The notes beneath the pieces are model-generated. The model saw only the letters and a list, made by a program, of their open reading frames with translations. It had not been told where the DNA came from and searched no databases. Shown one piece after another: positions 20,948 through 31,089 of a stretch of DNA of 33,113 nucleotides (positions within the stretch are counted from its first letter, which is position 1; each line of letters starts with the position of its first letter). Source of the DNA: Hofstenia miamia (Eukaryota; Xenacoelomorpha; Acoela; Hofsteniidae); assembly GCA_900660155.1 (NCBI GenBank), contig CABFPE010000005.1, positions 1,851,063-1,884,175 of the forward strand. Reading direction: 5' to 3'. A program made the translations under genes and the position numbers.

Positions 20948-21829
20948 CAAGTGAAACTAATAAGTAATTAGTCGTTTATTCTTTTCCATAAATGATCAAA
21001 GCACCTTTTGACATTTACTTCACAATAACCGAATAAACGTCCATTCGGCTTTGTGTTTTAGTTCTAGTGTAAATTATTTATGGGAATTTTTCAATTTGAA
21101 TTATTCTTGACTGGCGCAAACTGAATAATTGGTTCGACCTGGACCCTGCAAATATTCTAAAGAATTTCATCAGACCCACGCACAGCGTCGCAAATGGCTA
21201 AATATACGGCCAAAATTGTTTTTATTGAAAAAGAGATCTTCAATCTTGATGATTTTTTGCATGCAGTCTTTTTTTAGATAGTTCTTTAATTGAACAAACT
21301 CTTGCTTAATAAAGTTTGTAGATCTTTCGTTTCTGATTATTTTTTGTCTCATACTATTTTTGTGAAACTTACATGTAACAAATTATATGCCTTCGTTGTA
21401 CATTATTATAATCTATGTATATGTGGCTTAATTGCATATTTTCTGAAAATCATAAATCAAATCAATATAAAGAATATTTTGCGTTTTTTTACCTTTACTG
21501 AAAGTAAATTTTAGAATATCTACGGTAAATATACAACATTTATGAATATATTTAGTATGAACCAACACATAGCGTGCTAGATCTAAATATGTTAACAAGG
21601 AAAAAATAAAACCAAGGTTTTATCATACTTGATTTTAAAACCATCACCAAGAGAGAATATCTAAAAAAACTAGCAACCTTTATAAAAAATAATAAAAGAT
21701 GCAAAGTTCACAAATAGTTATTTTTAAATAAAAAATTTTAAACAAATTCAAAATTACCCAAAATTTTGAAGCTCTAGCTATAGACAATAATGATCTACAT
21801 ATTAAATTCAACTAGAAAGTGTTAGGCAT
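20948..21829. other. Gene-free stretch
   Basis: AT-rich sequence with short chance frames. I see no gene, RNA or repeat that I can support. Confidence 0.5.
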
Positions 21830-22460
21830 TTTAGTTTTCATCTTCCTGCATTTTTTCGGCTTGGACTCTTTCCTTCTGCTAATAAGAGGCTCGCTTAATA
21901 TTGATCTGATTGCTTATTGTGTCAATCCTAGACGTCTTTCTTGCATGTTACAAGCGAGCATTTCGCACATATTTATTATTGCACTCTTGCGCCTCCTGAG
22001 AATAAGATCCTATGGGCAAAAGATGGCCTAAAATTTCGTCTGTTCCATGAATAAGAACTTTGTGCATACTTGGAGACATCTTAAACTAGCAGTATTTGTT
22101 GCAGTAATTCTCTGCAGTCTTGTAGCAATATGTCTGAAAATGTTCGCAGTCTATTTCTTAGTTGGAGGCAAGAACTTGAAGAATTATGTAAAATCGTTTA
22201 ATTAAGTCTTCATCAATTCCAGTTATCTTAGAAAAATTGGTGAGATTTCGAAATGCCTTTCTTGTCTTATTTCCATCATTGCTAATGCCTGCCCAAACCT
22301 TTGGTGATCAATAACTAAAGCCAATTTATTCTTAAACTCTTTTTTGAATTTGACATTTTCTTCTTTGCACACTTTCTTTATCTTCCTTATATTTCGCTTG
22401 GAATCAAATGCTTGCAAATTTGTGCAGGATTTTTTCCAGTCCATAAAAATTAAGACGAAA
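21830..22460 (-). pseudogene. Transposase remnant resembling the C-terminal core of RAG1/Transib-type DDE enzymes
   Basis: On the minus strand, KFKKEFKNKLALVIDHQRFG (about 22370-22310) shifts frame into GISNDGNKTRKAF, then FSKITGIDEDLIKRFYIIL, a stop, EIDCEHFQTYC, a stop, MSPSMHKVLIHGTDEILGHL, LPIG, SQEAQECNNKYVRNARL, a stop, and HARKTSRID. After the one frameshift all blocks lie in a single frame broken by TAA, TAG, TAA and TAG. The order DGN-AR, long helix, HK-L-HG, IG-S-EA-E--NK, R, AR matches the layout of the region around the last catalytic Glu in RAG1 (HK-LAHV, IG-W-SEGNES-NK, ARQ). Similar blocks occur in abundant uncharacterised transposon-derived animal proteins. The exact superfamily (Transib, Chapaev or other) is inferred from memory. 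Only the C-terminal part is present. Confidence 0.5.
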
Positions 22461-22704
22461 GTCGACACTATTTGGATATATGCATTTAGCCTCCATTAAA
22501 TTTAATACAATTTCAGCCCTTGCTATTTAAATATTCGTCAAAAATATTTAATTTATGTTTTTAAGCTTATTTTTCTTGATAATTTATTAAGAAGTATCTA
22601 TGTTACCTAGAAACATCAGCATAAAGACGAAGAATACGAACTAAAGCAATTATATCCCAGTTTTATTAGCAGCACTTTTTAGAATGATTTCATGGTGTAA
22701 TAGC

Positions 22705-22995
22705 CAGATTGGCATGTTTTAAACAGCACCTGTTTAAAACATGTTTTAAACACTGTTTAAAGTTTGGAAAATAATTTTTTGCTTTCGTCCGTTCATACTG
22801 ATTTTCTACTAAAAAATAGCAATACTTCCATTTTGTTTACGTGTATGAAACGAAAAAGGAATGTTGATAATTTTATCGTAATTCAATGTTTGCAACTATA
22901 TGTGTTTTTATCTGGTTCTGTCAAAAGGCAAAAAACATTGTTTTAAACGTTTAAAACGCTTTTTTTGTAAAAAATTTACTTTTTTGCCAACCCTG
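22705..22995. mobile_element. hAT-like miniature element rich in TTTAAAACA palindromes
   Basis: The 291-bp element starts CAGATTGGCATGTTTTAAAC and ends TTTTTTGCCAACCCTG (reverse complement CAGGGTTGGCAAAAAA). It is flanked by GTAATAGC (22697-22704) and GTAATAGT (22996-23003), a 7/8 target duplication. Near the ends are nested self-complementary words (GTTTAAAACATGTTTTAAAC at 22729-22748 and TTTTAAACGTTTAAAA). CAGGGTTGGCA ends are common among hAT elements. Non-coding. Confidence 0.75.
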
Positions 22996-23003
22996 GTAAT
23001 AGT

Positions 23004-23804
23004 ACTATGCAATTTAACGCGTGTTTACGTATCATATTTTATGCTAAGATTTTGTTTTTTGAAAAAATAAAATACATTCCCATTAATATACGCTTAACAT
23101 CAGTTCTTTTTCTTTTCGATACTTTTCCTGACACCCTTAAACTAAAATGAATTTGATTGGAGTTATATAAGGCTTGCCAATTTCTAGCATTAATAATTTC
23201 CTTTTTAAGATTCTAATAACAATCAGTTTTTCAAACTATTAAATAAGTTTGTTTCCAATAAAGGACAGCTATTATTAGTAATATCATTTTAAATGAACTC
23301 ATATCTTTTTATTATGTTATATTTAGTTGAAATTGACATTAACACAGTTATTGATTGTAACGTTATTTATCTCAAATTTTATTCGATCGTGGTTACTATC
23401 ACCAGAAATACCATTTGACATTTTTTAAAACTTTATGTAAAAGAATGAAAGATATTTGGATGTGCATATACCTACCGTGGTTTTTACCGAGTATGTATTC
23501 AAGTGAACACAATTTTAACACTTTTGGTAATTTTTGTGTTATGCCACCAACTTAAATTTCTTAATTCGATCAATTTAAATTGAGATTATTGGCAGTGTTG
23601 ATTTTGAGGTGCTGAATTGCTTAGGAAATGATTGGTTTTTACATTGTGATAGTGTCCCGCGTTTATAGTGGCCAGTTTTCTGATTTTCTATTTTCCGTAT
23701 ACATTTATTATGATTAATACGAACTTTTTTGTAACCACCAAACATTGAAGTCGTTATATATTTTTTTCTTTTTAATTCATTGTATTTTTACACTTAATAA
23801 TTTT
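23004..23804. other. Region upstream of TPR; no promoter identified
   Basis: AT-rich, no reading frame of note. The last 60 bases are pyrimidine-rich and look like the end of an intron or outron. I cannot point to a TATA box or initiator. Confidence 0.4.
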
Positions 23805-23806
23805 AG
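23773..23806 (+). promoter_or_regulatory. Splice acceptor directly before the TPR start codon
   Basis: A T-rich tract ends in AATTTTAG at 23806, and the TPR ATG starts two bases later (23808). Either a 5' untranslated exon is spliced here or a spliced leader is added in trans. The upstream in-frame ATG at 23745 would add a hydrophobic 21-residue leader encoded by this tract, which does not suit a nuclear pore protein. Confidence 0.65.
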
Positions 23807-23807
23807 A

Positions 23808-26579
23808 ATGCCTGAACCTGAATGTTTGAATGACGATTTTTCTCGTAAACTTCGAAGACTTGAAATTGATTATGAGCAACGTTATTTTGATCTTGAGAAA
23901 CAGTTGGTAGCAGCTCTCGCTAAATTTGATTCTGAAAAAAAACAGTGTGATTTATTTAAATCTCAAAATACTGTTCTGGAAAAGAAAATATCTGATCAGT
24001 CGTCCGAACTCGTTTCGTTAAAGGAAGAACTTCAAGCTGAGCGATCCGATAAGACATTATTGCAAAGTACAAATGAACTACTAAATACTGAAAAAATCAC
24101 TATTTCAGAAATTATTAACCGAAAAGATAAGGAAATTCAGCATCTATCCGCGGAATGGGACAAACTTACTAATGCTCTGCAGAAGTCTGAAGAGGAAATT
24201 TGTAACCTTAAAGCTGATATTGAACTAAAGGATACCGATTCAATTTCATCTGAATATCAACAAAAGCAGTTGCAACAACGATTGGATATAGAAAGTGAAC
24301 AATGTGAGCTTTTGTCAAAGCAGATTTCTGAGCGCAATATTGAAATTACAAAGCTGAAACACACCTTTGAGTTAAATAGTGTAGATATTCGTAATGAATT
24401 AGAAAATTTTAAAAGTGAACATAAAGAACTTAAAGCAAATTTGGAACATAATTCTAAGATTATAGCGAATTATGAAGAGCAAATAAAATCTTATATGGAT
24501 AAGCTCAAGGATTCGTCGGCGCTTAATCTTCATTTAGAGCAATCTCATGAAGCCGAACTTTCCAGTGCGCGGCGACTATCTGCGTTATATGAAGAAAAAT
24601 TTTCTAAGGCAGATGATCATGTATCAGAGCTGACTGCCGCAGTAGAAGAATTGCAAAAGCTTTTACGTGCTTCTGCCAATACTGTGTCTGATTTAGAGGA
24701 GAATAGAGAGATACTAGTTAAAGAATATGAAGAGCAAATAAATGAGATTTCACAGTCACGTGATAAGTTGCAATTCGAATTGGACAGAGCAAATGAATTG
24801 GTTGCAGCTTCTACTAAACGACAGGAATTAATTGAACTTGCACCTTCCACATCAATGGCTTCTGAGTTTTTGAGAAAGTCTGGTAGTGGTCTTTCAATAA
24901 CTTCACTTTATAGTGATTATTTCGAGTGCACTCAGAAATTGCAAGCAGTTGAAGCAGAAAAAAATCAATTATCGCGTTATCTAGATGAAGTAATATCTGA
25001 GGTCGAGACGAAAGCTCCTTTAATTCGTAAAGAAAGAGAGCAGTATGAGGCCTCCATTGAAAAAATTGCTACATTGACTCTAAAATTAGATGATTCTATG
25101 TTAGAGCACCATAAATTACACGGTGATAATGAAAAGCTTAGACGACAATGCGAGGCATCTGAGAGACAGATTGATCGTCTTGTTAAATCCAATAATGATC
25201 ACTCTAAACAAGTACAACATCTTCTACGTGAAATAACTATTGCCAATGGGGGTAGAGTACTTAATCAATATGAATATGAAGATGAGTGCATTTTGAACCC
25301 TGAACTTACTAGTGCAGATGATGTCATAAATTCTAAATTGGTTTTATTTAGTTCTATAGAAGAGCTGCAGGAGCGTAATACTCAACTTCTTGCTTCTTTA
25401 AGAGCATTATCAAATGAAGCTGAAGAAGAGCAAACGGCAAAATTCCAGAATAAACTAAATCAATTAGAAACCAAATACACTGATGCTTTATCTGAAATTG
25501 AGCATTATAAAGATAATAATTCCAAGTTGACTTCAATGATTGCTACTCTTAAAAAACAGAAGGATATGTACAAAATTCTTCTGAAAAATGACGAAAGCAA
25601 GCTATTAGAGACGTTGGATTCTTCTGAAAATAAGCTTAATCAGTCATTCGATAAAGAACTTCAAACTGCTAAAAAAGCGCACAGTGAATGGGAAAATAGT
25701 TACCATAACTTAAAAGAAAGTATGGCATCCCAAGAGCAGAAGTTCAATAACGAATTGTCTGTGCTGCAGAAATCCCTTTCTGATCTTCGAATCGAAAAGG
25801 CTAAAGTTGAAATTGAATTAGAACATGCTCATTCTAAGAATAAGTTGTTAAATTCTAACGTTGAAACTTGTAAAAAAGAAATTGCAAATCTTAACGCAAA
25901 AAACACTAAGTACAGTGCAACTGTTCAGCAATTCGAGGAACGCTTAAAGCATCTTTATGCTGAAGTTTCGCGTCTGCAAGAAAACTTGCAAAGCGAATCT
26001 ATCAATGCTAAAAATTTAGCTGCTCAAAATGAAAATTTGCGTACTAAAATTAAATTATTAGAGCATGACAAGTCTAGAGCACTGAAAGATCTACAATCAC
26101 AGAACCTTGTGCTTTCTAATTTAAAATCCCTGCAAAGCATGATGGAACGAAATGAATTTGAGCAAAATGTAAGAGTCAAAAGTCAGGTCGAATCTCTGGA
26201 AAAGGAATTAAATGCTGCAAATGGGAAATGTTCCAAACTGGAAGAAGCCCATACAAAAGCGTTAGATTGTCTGAAAAATTCAAATTCCGATTTGTTCACG
26301 CGTCTTCAGGAATCAGACGCTAATAACAAAGTCCTTTCATCTGAACTAAGTACATTAAAAGCCAAATATGCCGAATTGGAAAGTGAATTAAATTCCAAGG
26401 TTGAGCGGTTAGAAGCATCACCAGCAAGAAGTAGGCTTATTTCTCTTGTTCAGCCCCAACATATCATTTCTCCAGAAAAGGCCAAAGAATATCAATTGGA
26501 AGCACAAAATCTTTCTGAAGAAAATAAAAACCTAAAAGCAAAAATTGCAAATTTAACGACCCACATTGAAAAATACAAG
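23808..26579 (+). CDS. TPR: TPR, nuclear pore basket coiled-coil protein, exon with start codon (924 codons)
   Basis: TPR (Mlp1/Mlp2 in yeast) is the filament protein of the nuclear basket; it anchors to the pore through Nup153-type partners and acts in mRNA export, chromatin organisation and spindle checkpoint signalling. The exon encodes almost continuous heptad coiled coil rich in Glu, Lys, Leu, Asn and Ser. Diagnostic conserved blocks: QRYFDLEKQLVAAL near residue 23; LSALYEEKFSKADDHVSELT near 256, then VEELQKLL; LYSDYFECTQKL with RYLDEVISEVETKAPLIRKE near 365-410; SSIEELQERNTQLLASLRAL near 515; KKQKDMYKILL near 585. All match vertebrate TPR in order and spacing. I chose ATG 23808 (MPEPECLNDDF) because a splice acceptor ends at 23806. 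The exon ends AAG at 26579 before GTTAGA. There are no stops or frameshifts: an intact gene, unlike everything around it. Confidence 0.93.
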
Positions 26580-28176
26580 GTTAGATTATTATTGAATTAC
26601 TTATTTTGTAATTAAAGTAATAAAATTCTAAATTAATTATTGACAACGTGTGTGAGTTAGTATGTTCCATCGAAACTAAGATTAAAACTATAACTGAAAC
26701 TAAATGTACTGAAGGGAATTTATGAATACTGAAGCAGAATTCAATAAGAAATGTAAAACTGAATTAAAACTGAAAAAAAATTATATATTTTCCATTTATT
26801 TTTGTGGCAGAATAAATGTAAATGCGTGTGGCCATCTCATAAAAACGCACTAAAACATGTTTTTGATGGCTCGGATATTTTGTCTCGCATAGATTTTAGG
26901 ACAATCTTATTTTTTAAGTCCTTCCAAAGTTTAAAAATGCTTATATCTTCTATTTAGCGCATTAGAACAAGAAATTATGCAAATTCTGTTAAAATGTTAT
27001 AATGTATTTAATTTTAAATAAATGAAGTATCTTTCTTGTTTGAGTTTAAAGTTATATTATTTAATAACTTAAATATCTTTCAATGCAAAATTAGAAATAC
27101 CGCATTGATGTATACACTAATAATCTAAAGTAGGGCTATGCAGTTCAGTATTTCTGATAACCGCACTCGCCCTTAAAAGATTCATATGTACCCGTACTCG
27201 TAGAATTTCTACCAGCAATCACGCGAATACCCGACCTTTTTAAAACTGAGACTGAAATTATACGAATTTTAATTCAGTTGAACACGCTAGTGTAAGTAGA
27301 TGCTCTTTCTACCTTAAAGTTACATTGGTTGTTACTGATAGTTTAAATTGTGTGTGATAATGTGGCCAATATCAGGGCTTTCAAAGTTTGACGAATTGGA
27401 ATACCCTTCAAACTTTGATTTGAAAATTTGACCATTATTGAATTGAAAGTTTCATTTGAAATTTGAAAGTTTGAAAATTTGATTTCAAGTTTGATATTTC
27501 TTAGAAATAATTCTTACTTACAAAAAATGCATATTTATTAGACTAATGTGTAATTAAATATACATATAGCAATGAGGTAGGCTAAAAACTACATAATGCA
27601 AATTTTATCCATATTTTGTAGCAATATGGAGTATATATGGTAGAAATAAATTTATCATTCATAGTTCATTGTTTATATAGAAAGAAAATATGATTATACT
27701 TAATGCATAGAGACCTAATATGTAGTAAATGCCTTTGTGACTTTTAAGAATGTTGTAATTGCTTATTTCATTATTCCACGTAAATCAAGAAAACATACAT
27801 GTGGTCATGATAGTCACATTCTCAAAGTTTGCACATGCTAATGGAAGGAGTCCCAAAGTTTTACTTAAATGAACGAATTTGCAAAGCCATTTATTAATGC
27901 CTGTCAGAGGTCTTCATTTTCATTATTAACAATAATTCTAAATGTATTATACATTTAAAAAGTTTACCATGAAACAGTATTGGAGAAATTTAATAGTGTT
28001 GATATGTAAATTTTGAAAAAATTTGAATATCAAATTTTGCGATTACATCTTCAAAGTTTGGTTTGAAATTTGAATTTTGCAAAGTTTAATTTAAAAGTTT
28101 TAAAATTTGAATTTGATTTGAAAACCCTGCCCAATATGCTGAAAATAATATTCTTCGTTTACGTTTGTCTAATTAG
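26580..28176 (+). other. TPR intron 1
   Basis: GTTAGA donor at 26580 and TTTGTCTAATTAG acceptor ending at 28176, between two phase-0 exons. It holds a 757-bp hAT-like element (27373-28129) that ends only 47 bases before the acceptor. A patch at about 27130-27260 with ACCCGTACTCG- and ACCCGACC-type words looks like part of another miniature element. The rest is AT-rich with nothing I recognise. Confidence 0.85.
27373..28129. mobile_element. hAT-like miniature element in TPR intron 1
   Basis: Starts CAGGGCTTTCAAAGTTTG and ends TTTGATTTGAAAACCCTG, whose reverse complement begins CAGGGTTTTCAAA. Flanked by GCCAATAT (27365-27372) and CCCAATAT (28130-28137), a 7/8 target duplication. Both ends are built from variants of TTTGAAATTTGAAAGTTTG running for about 100 bases. 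Non-coding. It shares the CAGGG-TTCAAA terminus with the element at 16145-16630. Confidence 0.75.
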
Positions 28177-28452
28177 GAAATGAATATGGGTTTGGAACAA
28201 TCCATTGAGGAAATGCAAAGTGCGTCGGATCATTCTCTTTCTACATTAAACTTTACTATTCGTACACTTAACGAGCAATGTGAAAACCGCGAGGCAGAGA
28301 TGGATCTTCTAATCAAAGAACGTACCAACATCGAAGCTGGCATAACTGAGGCAACTGCGGCTCTTCATCAACAACTTGAGGAAGCTAACACAAAACTCAG
28401 GAACACCCTATCTGAACTATCTGAAGCCAGTGATCAAATTGACATTTTGAAG
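28177..28452 (+). CDS. TPR: TPR exon 2 (92 codons)
   Basis: Starts at GAA right after the TAG acceptor and continues the coiled coil in phase 0: EMNMGLEQSIEEMQSASDHS, then LNEQCENREAEMDLLIKERT, ending ASDQIDILK before GTTTGT. The frame is fixed because exon 1 also ends on a codon boundary. The Glu/Gln/Ala-rich heptads correspond to the second half of the TPR rod. Reading through the donor gives a Phe/Leu-rich tail and a stop, which confirms the boundary. Confidence 0.88.
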
Positions 28453-29068
28453 GTTTGTAATTTTCTGTTTTTAAAGTTTTTAGGGGACATCTATCTAAAG
28501 TGTACAATCTCCGAAATCTATCTTTCGAAACATTCGAAAGTGCTTTATTTCATCATCACATGACTCAATCTTCATAGGACTGTAGCTCCTCAATACTATT
28601 TCCAATGTGGTGGCGATCCCCCACCCAACTAAATATTTTTCTAAGCTAAAGTTGTCGACAGCTTCCGCAATATTTAAGTTATTTGAACAGTTTTGGTATC
28701 ATTTTAAACGTCTTTTCCAGTTTCTAATAACATGAAAAATTTGACTGATTTATTGAAAAAATTAGAGGAACTAGGCGACCCCGACACTCGAAGGGTCGCG
28801 CTCACAGGTTGAGAATCGCTGTTCTAAAGAAATCGATTTTGCAATTTTGTCAATTAACGCGGGTACGTGCACTACAAGCTTCAATTATAAATCATGACTG
28901 TGAGTCTCAAATTCACTATTAAATAATACCAGTTTTACCAGTTTTTCGCATGCGCTTATTATGCATCAATTTCTATTTACATGTTTCATCTACGCGCATG
29001 CTTTTTGATATCTATTAGGTTTGTTTTCATATGTATTGTGAACATTTGTCCATTAATTTCGTATTTAG
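28453..29068 (+). other. TPR intron 2
   Basis: GTTTGT donor at 28453 and TTTCGTATTTAG acceptor ending at 29068, flanked by phase-0 exons. The middle holds a SPIN-like hAT copy (about 28557-28821), which explains the local rise in GC. The remainder is unremarkable. Confidence 0.85.
28557..28821. mobile_element. hAT miniature element with SPIN-like ends in TPR intron 2
   Basis: The right end reads GGCGACCCC…GGGTCGCGCTCACAGGT then TGAGAATCGCTG. Its reverse complement begins CAGCGATTCTCAACCTGTGA, very close to the well-known CAG-GGTTCTCAACCTGTGG terminus of hAT elements such as SPIN. The left part (CTCAATCTTCATAGGACTG, GCTCCTC, GTGGTGGCGATCCCCCACCC) resembles the opposite SPIN end (AGTTCCTCA…GTGGTGACCCCCAACC). 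About 265 bp, non-coding. The left terminus is eroded. The 8 bases after the right end (TTCTAAAG) have a 7/8 match at 28493-28500 (ATCTAAAG), further left than the recognisable end, so the target duplication is uncertain. The similarity is recalled, not computed. Confidence 0.65.
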
Positions 29069-29428
29069 AAGCGCAATTCAGTTGTCCTTGAAGAAAAGAC
29101 GAGCATTGCATCAACAATGGACGAACTTCAAGAAAAATTGAATACTCAACTTGCCCAAAGTTCAAATGTTTTAGAACAATTTACTCAAGTTGAAACGGAA
29201 AAGAGGCAGCTAATGGACAGTATTAACAAATTAGAAAATCAGTTTGATGAGAAGTGTGAATCGATTCGAAAGCAGCTGGCAGATGAACATAGCCAAGAGA
29301 AAGAACGTATTGAGTCACGCTGGAATGAGCGATACACTGAACTCGTTAAGCAAAACGAAATTTTGCATGAGGAATTATCGCATCTTTCGAAATGTACCCA
29401 ACCGACTGCTTCTTCCTTAAGTGGAGAG
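29069..29428 (+). CDS. TPR: TPR exon 3 (120 codons), last TPR exon in the window
   Basis: Opens KRNSVVLEEKTSIASTMDEL and ends SSLSGE before GTATGT, phase 0 at both ends. The block RIESRWNERYTELVKQNEIL followed by HEELSHLS aligns with the vertebrate TPR segment that has a W-E-R motif, then EKQN-LL-H-Q, about halfway along the protein. The next conserved region expected (the block with the R-R-E-K-E-I-A type motif) is not found before the window ends. The gene is cut by the window edge, not by mutation. The three exons give 1136 residues of an expected 2000 or more. Confidence 0.88.
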
Positions 29429-30339
29429 GTATGTTTTTGTGATTTTTATTTCATGTGCTGTGTAGGTTGATGTTCATTCCACATTTTTTAAAAAATTATT
29501 TACTTGTTTGCTAACGCATTACATTTCTATTGATATTAACTCCTCTTACTAAAATATAAAAAACTCTTATCCAGTTTTCTAAATGGAATTTTGGCTATAA
29601 AAAATTTCAATTTTGATTTCATTAAGCTATTCAATTTTTACATTGAACAGGGATTTTAAAATATAATTAATTTAATTGTACTGATCTGTTTCTTGAATGG
29701 AATTTAACTGCTTGTATTTCAAAAAACTATTAAAGCTATTCAAATTCTGAAGACCCACAAGATAGACGCGTGTCTCCTCTTTCATTTCCGTTCTTAAACC
29801 GCAATCCGTGCTGTCCCATTTAGGCATCCCGCGGCCTTACGCAATGGCCGCCTCAACGGGCTTACGAGGTCAATCCCTATGTAAAGAATCGGTTAGGATT
29901 AGCTTTTGCCCCCATGTGCTTCGACCTCCTGATTACCTGAACATTAGGAATGGTGAGAATACAAATTATTTTTAAAGAATTAGAATTTTCATTAAAAAAT
30001 TTGAATCTTTTCTTGCACTTCAGCCAAAACAATACATTTTAATGAAAATTTTAAGCATTACTAGCACGTTCACCAGTGTCTTTTTCATCTCAGGATTTGC
30101 CAATTTCATAATGCTATTGGATAAAATCTTTTATAAAAACATGGCAGTTTAAGCTTAACAAAATCAATTTCAACTTTATTTAAGCTTATTAAATGTGAAT
30201 CACTGCTAAACATAAAATTCTAAAATAATATTCATTTTGGAATACGTTATTCAGTTAACCCATATATCGGAAGTCGCATTTTGGGACAAATACACAATAA
30301 ATTTAGGCTATTTGCCTGTTTATTATACAGTTTAATTAG
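29429..30339 (+). other. Start of TPR intron 3, with a GC-rich patch
   Basis: GTATGT donor, then AT-rich sequence. No exon that continues the TPR coiled coil is visible up to the LINE. The only feature is the GC-rich patch at about 29758-29945 (separate entry). Confidence 0.7.
29758..29945. repeat. GC-rich patch with a perfect hairpin, possibly a SINE or other short element
   Basis: A block of clearly higher GC inside AT-rich intron. It contains GCGGCCTTACGCAATGGCCGC (29831-29851: 6-bp perfect arms, 9-base loop) and GAGGTCAATCCC, which is close to a pol III B box but lacks a base. I see no good A box and no target duplication, so a tRNA-derived SINE is only a suggestion. Confidence 0.35.
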
Positions 30340-30348
30340 ATTTCAGCT

Positions 30349-31086
30349 ATGCCCCCAATTTCGCTGTCCGACCTCCAAAATTTGAGCGATGCACAGTTTG
30401 CCTCCGCTGTTGGTAGTCTGAAGAAAGACGCCATCATTTCGTTGTTGCGCCAAGCGGTCACTGCTCTCTCTACCTCGACTCCGTCCTCCAATGATGGCCC
30501 TGGCGTTATATCATCCTTATCTGAATCCCTCACAAAGCTTTCCTCTGAGGTTTCCTCACTGCAATCCCAAATGTTCTCCTACAGCGCTGCTGCCTCACGT
30601 TCTGTCTCATCTCTCCCCAGTCATCCTGCTCCGAGTTTCACACCCGCGCTTGCTCCTCCTTCTGCTCTACCGCATCCTCCCAAGCAGTCTATCCCTTCAT
30701 CAACTAACCGTAATCGTCCTCGTCCAGTTTTTGGTTCTAGTGCTTCCTGCCGTCTCCCTGCTGTTCCTATTAGTTCACTTCCGCCGCCTCCCCGCAAAGC
30801 TCATATCTATGTTGGCCGTTTTGCTGCTTCTGTGTCCACCTCAGATGTTGCTGACCACCTTCGTTCGTCCTCTCTACAATTTGATGATGTCATTTCCATT
30901 CCTCCACGTCCTGACTCTCCATTTGTATCCTTCCATGTTGTTTGCGATCAAGTGTCTCATCGTGCACTCATGAATCCTGATGTGTGGTCTGAAGGCGTCT
31001 TGATTCGTTATTACCGCCTCTCTGACGAAGAGCGCAAATCTTTTGGCCTTCGTCCCCGCCGCCGTAATGCGCCTCGCCGTGACTGA
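30349..31086 (+). CDS. LINE ORF1 protein (245 aa), intact
   Basis: LINE ORF1 proteins bind the element RNA and act as nucleic-acid chaperones. Here the N-terminus (MPPISLSDLQNLSDAQFASA) leads into a predicted helical segment with Leu/Ser heptads (SSLSESLTKLSSEVSSLQSQ, about residues 52-75), then a long Ser/Pro-rich linker to about residue 145. The C-terminal domain is the type seen in many CR1/Jockey-group ORF1s: AHIYVGRFAASVSTSDVADH, FVSFHVVCDQVSHRALMNPD, then VWSEGVLIRYYRL, matching the usual F-S-F-V and W-P-G-V-R-F pattern. It ends in a basic tail (RPRRRNAPRRD). The frame is complete from ATG 30349 to TGA 31084. I see no CCHC zinc knuckle. ORF2 follows in the same frame. Confidence 0.8.
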   Translation: MPPISLSDLQNLSDAQFASAVGSLKKDAIISLLRQAVTALSTSTPSSNDGPGVISSLSESLTKLSSEVSSLQSQMFSYSAAASRSVSSLPSHPAPSFTPALAPPSALPHPPKQSIPSSTNRNRPRPVFGSSASCRLPAVPISSLPPPPRKAHIYVGRFAASVSTSDVADHLRSSSLQFDDVISIPPRPDSPFVSFHVVCDQVSHRALMNPDVWSEGVLIRYYRLSDEERKSFGLRPRRRNAPRRD

Positions 31087-31089
31087 CTA
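31084..31089 (+). promoter_or_regulatory. TGA CTA between ORF1 and ORF2, candidate stop-codon readthrough site
   Basis: ORF1 ends GAC TGA CTA TCT. The frame after TGA continues without a stop into the endonuclease (LLANAHSL, then FIFITETWLDP). UGA followed by CUA is a known readthrough-promoting context in animal genes. No in-frame ATG lies between the stop and the endonuclease motifs; the first in-frame Met comes after ITETWL, near 31301. Alternatively the TGA is a decayed CGA in an originally fused ORF. Confidence 0.45.

Noticed and set aside
23745..23807. Upstream in-frame start of TPR giving a hydrophobic signal-like leader
   Set aside because: The stretch is a T-rich tract ending in AG immediately before MPEPEC and reads as intron or outron; TPR is a nuclear protein without a signal peptide.
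30491..30973. 160-codon frame overlapping LINE ORF1
   Set aside because: Alternative frame of ORF1, Leu-rich because of the CT-rich strand; ORF1 itself has the known domain layout.
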